Shown one piece after another: positions 40,957-45,049 of a DNA stretch of 45,049 bases. Source of the DNA: CAYQDB01 sp964416195. Lineage in GTDB: Bacteria > Zixibacteria > MSB-5A5 > GN15 > FEB-12. The notes beneath the pieces are model-generated. The model made no database searches, was not told where the DNA came from, and worked only from the letters and a program-made list of their open reading frames with translations. Within the stretch, counting starts at the first letter, position 1. Each line of letters starts with the position of its first letter. A program made the position numbers and the translations under genes. The stretch spans positions 1 through 45,049 of the forward strand of contig CAYQDB010000019.1 of assembly GCA_964416195.1 (NCBI GenBank), in the 5' to 3' direction.

Positions 40957-42186
40957 TCATCTCCCAAACAGCACCGTTACCAACAGGGCCAAGACCCATA
41001 TGCCTAAAGCGGCCTCGAGACCGACAAAAATCCGTATCCAGCCGGCCGGCTCATGTTCTACCGGCTTCATTCGGAAAAGCTGCAGCCACTGCTTCGGTCG
41101 TAAAGCACCATACCCGACAGTGGCAAAGGCCAGCAGGCTGGCATAGAGACACTCATGCGGATGTTTCCAGGTCAGGCGCTTCTTTCGTGTTTCGCCTTGT
41201 TTAGTCATGTAGATACCAGCTCTAACACGAGGGAACAAAGACAGAACGTAGAAGACAACGGTAAACAAACCAATAACACTGAGCGAATACCACAGAAGCC
41301 GCCAGGGCCGTGAGCCGTAGCCATAGGTCAATTCAAGAAAGAAGAGTCGAACAATGCGGTTTGGGAACGACGCTTGTCTTGTTTTCGACCAATTCTCCCA
41401 GTAGTGAAACCTGGCGATAAGCTCATCCATTCTTACATTGCGATAGAGTGACTTTAGTTGACGGTAGGTAACCAGGTCATCCCCCACATAACAGTTTCTC
41501 CATTCGATATCTCTGTAGCTCACTGTTGAATCAAGACATGGACGATATAAAATGGTATTTTTGAAGACAGCGTAACGGAGGTAGGCTCCTTGCAGATCGG
41601 CATACCTGAGGTAGGCTCCCTGCAGATTGGCTCCTGACAACTTTGCTCGTTGAAGATTTGCTCCTGTTAGAGAGGCTCCCTGTAGATCCGTCATAACGAG
41701 TTCAGTAGAATCTAGTCGACAAGAAGCCAGATCGGCACCTTGCAAACATGCTCCATTCAAATAGACTCCCGAAATATCTTTGTTATTGAAATTGATTCCA
41801 CGCAGATCTGGACGATACAAGGACATTCTTATATCAAGAATTTCGGTGCTATCGTACAGACTATCTATGAAATTAGGCAGAGGAGCATTGTGCTTTAGCG
41901 CTGCTATCACTGCTTCAGTCTTCTCATCCGTCCATCTGTCACGCAAGAACTCCCTTTCCTCGCGGGTATACTCCCGCCAGTCCTTTAATGGAACAAAAGT
42001 GGTGTCCTCTGCCATAACAGGTAACACAAAAGAAGCTGTACAGAACAAGAAATAGCAGATGTAGGTCAGTACGCCACAGCAGATTGCAGTCCTGAGGTCC
42101 TCCTGGATTCCTGCTTTCGCAGGAATGACATTTCTTGTGTCAAGAGCATAAAGCTCCTGACCTACTTTTGTTTTCAGGGGTCCCAT
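40957..42186 (-). CDS. Pentapeptide-repeat protein fused to a two-helix K+-channel pore
   Basis: The 409-residue membrane protein has a hydrophobic signal/anchor (about residues 32-58; CCGVLTYICYFLFCTASFVLP). A pentapeptide-repeat domain lies at about 127-215 with the A(D/N)LxG pattern (GACLQGADL; GANLQRAKLSGANLQGAYL). A helix at about 295-318 follows, then a pore loop with the potassium selectivity filter TVGYG (356-360, in LLAFATVGYGALRP) and a last helix (about 385-407), as in Ion_trans_2 channels. ATG 42186 lies one base after the kdsD stop and lacks a ribosome site. Residues 19-28 (NVIPAKAGIQ) are encoded by a dispersed repeat. The true start could be later. The ion specificity is inference. 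Confidence 0.8.
   Translation of the reverse strand: MGPLKTKVGQELYALDTRNVIPAKAGIQEDLRTAICCGVLTYICYFLFCTASFVLPVMAEDTTFVPLKDWREYTREEREFLRDRWTDEKTEAVIAALKHNAPLPNFIDSLYDSTEILDIRMSLYRPDLRGINFNNKDISGVYLNGACLQGADLASCRLDSTELVMTDLQGASLTGANLQRAKLSGANLQGAYLRYADLQGAYLRYAVFKNTILYRPCLDSTVSYRDIEWRNCYVGDDLVTYRQLKSLYRNVRMDELIARFHYWENWSKTRQASFPNRIVRLFFLELTYGYGSRPWRLLWYSLSVIGLFTVVFYVLSLFPRVRAGIYMTKQGETRKKRLTWKHPHECLYASLLAFATVGYGALRPKQWLQLFRMKPVEHEPAGWIRIFVGLEAALGIWVLALLVTVLFGR
42103..42161. repeat. Two adjacent palindromic repeats within the start of the channel gene
   Basis: ATTCCTGC/GCAGGAAT (42107-42114/42119-42126), extended by GAC to 42129, matches the second half of the repeat at 40854-40915. Next to it GTCAAGAGC/GCTCCTGAC (42139-42147/42153-42161) forms a 9-bp stem with one wobble. 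A partial inverted copy GTAGGTCAG/CTGACCTAC (42061-42069 and about 42157-42165) flanks the area. On the minus strand the repeats are in frame with the channel gene. Confidence 0.7.
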
Positions 42187-42187
42187 G

Positions 42188-43153
42188 TCAGACGAGCTTC
42201 GACTTGAGAATGTCGTGCAGGTGGATAATACCGACCAGCAGGCCGCCTTCGTCAATGGTGGGAAGCTGGGTAATCGAATGCTTTTCCATAAGAGCCAGGG
42301 CGGCATCCAGCACCGCCTCGCAAGAGATTGATTTCGGATTGGCTATCATCACCTCTTTGGCCGTAAACTTGTAGAAGTCGTCATGCCTCTCGGCGACCCT
42401 GCGAAGGTCACCATCGGTGAAGATACCTCCGGTGCGTCCCTTTTCATCCTTCATAAGGACACAGCCAAGTCGCTTTCCGGTCATCTGCAGGATCATCTCC
42501 TTCATACCGGCCTTCGGACTGACCAGAGGCACTTCATCGCCAACATGATGCAGTTCCGAAACGCGCTTGAGCAGGCGTATACCCAAAAAGCCGCCGGGAT
42601 GCAACACCGCAAAGTCAGAGGGCGAAAAGTCTCGTGCCTTCAGTAAAGCCACCGCGAGGGCGTCTCCCATAACCAGAGCCGCTGTCGAGGAGGAGGTAGG
42701 CACGAGGTTGTTTGGACAGGCTTCCTTGTCCACTGAGCAATCAAGGACAATATCAACACGTTGACACAGGTCAGAGCCTGGTGTGCCGCACAGTAGAAGA
42801 ATAGCCACACCGAGACGTTTTGCTGCCGACACCAACAGGTCCATCTCACCCAGTTGACCGGACTTAGAGATCAAAAGAAGAATATCCTCTGAGCGAATCA
42901 AACCCAGATCGCCATGTATCGCCTCTGCCGGATGGAGAAAAAACGAGGCAATACCGGTGGAATTAAATGTAGCAGCGATCTTCTTGCCGACCAGACCAGA
43001 CTTGCCCATCCCGGCGACAATCACTCGTCCTTTGCACTCAAGGATGGCGGCCACTGACCTGTTGAAGTTCTCATCCAGACGGTCGGCCATCGCTGCTACG
43101 GCCTGGGCTTCAATCTGAATGACTTGCTTGGCGTACTCTTTGAGGTCCGTCAT
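42188..43153 (-). CDS. kdsD: D-arabinose-5-phosphate isomerase (KdsD/KpsF type)
   Basis: KdsD converts ribulose 5-phosphate to arabinose 5-phosphate, the first step of Kdo synthesis. The 321-residue protein has an N-terminal SIS domain (GMGKSGLVGKKIAATFNSTG; HPAEAIHGDLG; ISKSGQLGE). Two CBS domains follow (about 205-320: LVSPKAGMKEMILQM and ANPKSISCEAVLDAALALM). It is full length. The start overlaps the kdsC stop by 4 bases (ATGA), so the two are translationally coupled. It lies in order kdsA-kdsC-kdsD, so the three Kdo-8-phosphate enzymes are made together; only kdsB (CMP-Kdo synthetase) is missing. Confidence 0.95.
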   Translation of the reverse strand: MTDLKEYAKQVIQIEAQAVAAMADRLDENFNRSVAAILECKGRVIVAGMGKSGLVGKKIAATFNSTGIASFFLHPAEAIHGDLGLIRSEDILLLISKSGQLGEMDLLVSAAKRLGVAILLLCGTPGSDLCQRVDIVLDCSVDKEACPNNLVPTSSSTAALVMGDALAVALLKARDFSPSDFAVLHPGGFLGIRLLKRVSELHHVGDEVPLVSPKAGMKEMILQMTGKRLGCVLMKDEKGRTGGIFTDGDLRRVAERHDDFYKFTAKEVMIANPKSISCEAVLDAALALMEKHSITQLPTIDEGGLLVGIIHLHDILKSKLV

Positions 43154-43680
43154 ACCATGAAACTCTTGGGGGCTTTGCCGACCGCTTCAAAGTAGCATTC
43201 GAGCACTTCTCTGACCGCTCCCTGGCCGCCCTTGTTCTGTGTCACATACGACACGATTTCTTTCAGCTCATGATTGGCGTCGGCCACCGCGATAGACAGG
43301 CCGACTCTCTCGGCCAGCTTGATGTCCAGAATATCGTTGCCGACAAAGGCTACATCAGAATAATCCAGATTGAGTTTCTCCAGGAGCGGTTCGATCTGTT
43401 TGGTTTTGTCTTTCATATCCTGCAAAACGTGCCTGACACCCAGGTCTTTCATCCTTGTGTCTGTAGCCGGCGAACACCTGCCGGAAATGACAGCTAGTTC
43501 TAACCCGGCGCGCATCGATAGAACCATCAACAACCCATCGGAGATGTTAAACCGTTTCAGCTCGAATCCGTCAGGACCGAAGTAGATACTGTCATCAGTC
43601 AGAACACCGTCGACATCAAGCGCTAGGAGCTTTATCGTTTTCAATCGAGCGACAAATTCTTCACGTGAAAGCATTGACAT
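43150..43680 (-). CDS. kdsC: 3-deoxy-D-manno-octulosonate 8-phosphate phosphatase
   Basis: KdsC dephosphorylates Kdo 8-phosphate. The 176-residue HAD-superfamily (type C0) protein shows motif I LDVDGVLTD (residues about 20-28). Motif II is in LELAVISGRCS, Lys is in the middle region, and motif III is DVAFVGNDILDIKLAERVG (quoted in part). It has no cap domain, as expected for the tetrameric family. ATG 43680 is taken; ATG 43674 is also possible, and neither has a clear ribosome site. It lies 9 bases after kdsA. Confidence 0.94.
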   Translation of the reverse strand: MSMLSREEFVARLKTIKLLALDVDGVLTDDSIYFGPDGFELKRFNISDGLLMVLSMRAGLELAVISGRCSPATDTRMKDLGVRHVLQDMKDKTKQIEPLLEKLNLDYSDVAFVGNDILDIKLAERVGLSIAVADANHELKEIVSYVTQNKGGQGAVREVLECYFEAVGKAPKSFMV

Positions 43681-43689
43681 ATTCGATGG

Positions 43690-44487
43690 TCAGTTCGTAG
43701 CCTGTCTAATTCTCAACACTGACTCAAGCAGCTCTTCCATCTTATTGAGCGGAAGCATAGCACCGGCGTCGGAGAGAGCTTGCGATGGTTCGGGGTGTGT
43801 TTCTACGAACAGCCCGTCGATCCCCACTGCCGCGGCCGCCTTTGCCATAGGTATAATATACTGTGGCTGCCCGGTCGAGACAGCACCACCACCACCGGGA
43901 AGCTGCAAGGAGTGAGTGGCATCGAACACAACTTTGAAACCAGTTTCCCTCATTATCAACAAGGAACGGAAGTCAACAACCAGATTGCAGTAGCCAAAAG
44001 TCGTTCCCCGCTCGGTTAGCATCACTTTCTTTGAATTGGCCTTCGCGGCGATCTTAGCCATGTCCTCCGGCGCCAGGAACTGGCCCTTCTTTATATTAAC
44101 CCACTTGCCTGTTTCAGCCGCTTTGACTACGAGATCCGTTTGGCGGCAGAGGAAAGCCGGAATCTGGAGAATATCCACCACCTTTGCAACCGCTTCAATC
44201 TCAGTTGTCTCATGGACATCGGTCAGGATAGGCAAGTGGAACTTGTCTTTCACCTTGGCGAGGGTCCGCAGGCCATCGTCAAGCCCCGGGCCGGAGTACG
44301 AGCTTGCCGAGAGGCGATTTGCCTTTTTGTAGGACGATTTGAAAACAAATGGCACACCATACCTCTCAGCGAGAGCAGAAACCTGTTCAGCCACTTCAAA
44401 GCAGATGTCGTCTGATTCAATGACACAGGGTCCGGCGATAAGAAAGAAATCACCCCGCTCGATCTTGTCCAGTATCTGCTCGGTCAT
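43690..44487 (-). CDS. kdsA: 3-deoxy-8-phosphooctulonate synthase, metal-dependent type
   Basis: KdsA condenses PEP and arabinose 5-phosphate to Kdo 8-phosphate. The 265-residue TIM barrel shows FLIAGPCVIESDD, FKSSYKKANR, LCRQTDLVVKAA, KKGQFLAPEDM, TERGTTFGYCNLVVDFRSL and DATHSLQLPGGGG. The Cys in AGPCVIES is the metal ligand of class II enzymes (as in Aquifex), where E. coli has Asn. ATG 44487 has no ribosome site; a TATATT box lies 7 bases upstream, so a short-leader message is possible. The gene follows the Zn-ribbon gene with a 179-base gap that holds no gene, only a CGGCGG/CCGCCG hairpin near 44562. Confidence 0.95.
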   Translation of the reverse strand: MTEQILDKIERGDFFLIAGPCVIESDDICFEVAEQVSALAERYGVPFVFKSSYKKANRLSASSYSGPGLDDGLRTLAKVKDKFHLPILTDVHETTEIEAVAKVVDILQIPAFLCRQTDLVVKAAETGKWVNIKKGQFLAPEDMAKIAAKANSKKVMLTERGTTFGYCNLVVDFRSLLIMRETGFKVVFDATHSLQLPGGGGAVSTGQPQYIIPMAKAAAAVGIDGLFVETHPEPSQALSDAGAMLPLNKMEELLESVLRIRQATN

Positions 44488-44666
44488 GCCGGAGAATATA
44501 GGCTACCGGTCTGAAAAGGAAAAGAATAATTCAAAGCTGCGTGCCTGTAGACCGAGCGTAAGCGGCGGGCTTTATGTCCGCCGTCAATTGATAGGAAAAA
44601 AGCCCACACCCTACACGAACCAGAACAGTCGCCTTCCGGGACAACCTCTCCACATCAGCCGTCCAA

Positions 44667-44978
44667 TTAGTCCTCGAACAAGTCGTCAAGCCGCTGTCTG
44701 CGTTCGTCTTTGGAGTCGGTCTGGGTGGTGATGCCGCCCGGACGTTTGACCACGTTGCGCATCTGGAAGAAATCACAGAAGTTGCTTTTCTCCTTGTTGG
44801 GGATATTTCTGTCGATATTCTCACGACACTGAGACCGGCTGTATGGGTCAAAAAAGCGGCAACCACGGCAGCAGCGCAGATCGGCCAGACAGTGGGGGCA
44901 ACTATCAGATCGGGTTACGCCCCCCACCAAACCGGTCGGACGGCCACAGTTCCAACACAGCAATCCTTCTTCGGGCAT
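44667..44978 (-). CDS. Small cysteine-rich (zinc-ribbon-like) protein
   Basis: The 103-residue protein has nine cysteines. CWNC (8,11) and CPHC (27,30) probably form a zinc ribbon. Then CCRGC (36,37,40), Cys51 and Cys68 follow in a pattern like CRFFDP-x-C-x-EN...NFCDFF, which I recall from small conserved proteins of unknown function in Deltaproteobacteria and relatives. An acidic/basic tail ends it (DERRQRLDDLFED). ATG 44978 is chosen over the longer frame because GGAG lies 8 bases upstream. The bases 44979-45049 show no gene. Confidence 0.75.
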   Translation of the reverse strand: MPEEGLLCWNCGRPTGLVGGVTRSDSCPHCLADLRCCRGCRFFDPYSRSQCRENIDRNIPNKEKSNFCDFFQMRNVVKRPGGITTQTDSKDERRQRLDDLFED

Positions 44979-45049
44979 TCCAATTTCTCCAGCTTGCTCT
45001 AAGATAATATATATCATCAGGCCATAAATGCAAGTTGGACGGGTCAAAA

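Overview
This window looks like a chromosomal piece of an uncultured diderm (LPS-bearing) bacterium. My best guess is candidate phylum Zixibacteria or a close FCB-side relative. The reasons are large secreted proteins ending in dockerin pairs of the type 'VADLTYLIKYLFTGG', a dockerin-bearing gingipain-type (C25) peptidase, a Kdo/lipid A cluster with lptC, and a DUF6754-type membrane operon. The phylum call is inference; no rRNA marker is present. Coding is dense, gene overlaps are short, and I see no prophage, IS transposase, CRISPR array or tRNA.

Layout: 1-620 holds a full-length large (Alu-domain-containing) SRP RNA and its terminator. 625-5760 (minus) carries nnr, lon and ychF. 6002-10194 holds a secreted unknown, the pcrA/uvrD-type helicase, a small unknown and a SAM methyltransferase. 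10545-17250 (minus) is one tightly overlapped operon: tetR, tolC-like, hlyD-like, two ABC ATPases and two ABC-2 permeases. This is the YbiH/YbhGFSR type of tripartite exporter with a palindromic operator in front. 17668-18201 is a small P-loop protein divergent from nadE-rsmI-PAP2-lgt (plus, 18320-21546). 21842-25311 (minus) is a sugar nucleotidyltransferase, metK and ahcY (methyl cycle). 25615-28644 (minus) is a four-gene operon of unknown membrane proteins led by a DUF6754-like protein. 28897-35797 (minus) holds the C25 peptidase with dockerin and a 1363-residue multidomain dockerin protein. 36231-39141 (plus) holds a secreted protein built of about eleven ~26-residue 'D-x-x-G-N-D-x-Y' repeats, and a DUF5335/DUF2934-like protein. 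39199-44978 (minus) is the Kdo/lipid A cluster (Zn-ribbon protein, kdsA, kdsC, kdsD, a pentapeptide-repeat/K+-channel fusion, an LpxL-type acyltransferase, lptC).

The most unusual items are: the repeat protein at 36231-38438; the four-gene membrane operon; the pentapeptide-repeat protein that ends in a TVGYG potassium-channel pore and whose N-terminus reads through a dispersed palindromic repeat; several promoters whose -10 box ends only 5-12 bases before the start codon (possible leaderless or very short-leader mRNAs); and an ABC exporter whose two separate ATPases appear to form one degenerate and one canonical ATP site. Dispersed palindromic repeats lie in most of the gaps between operons.
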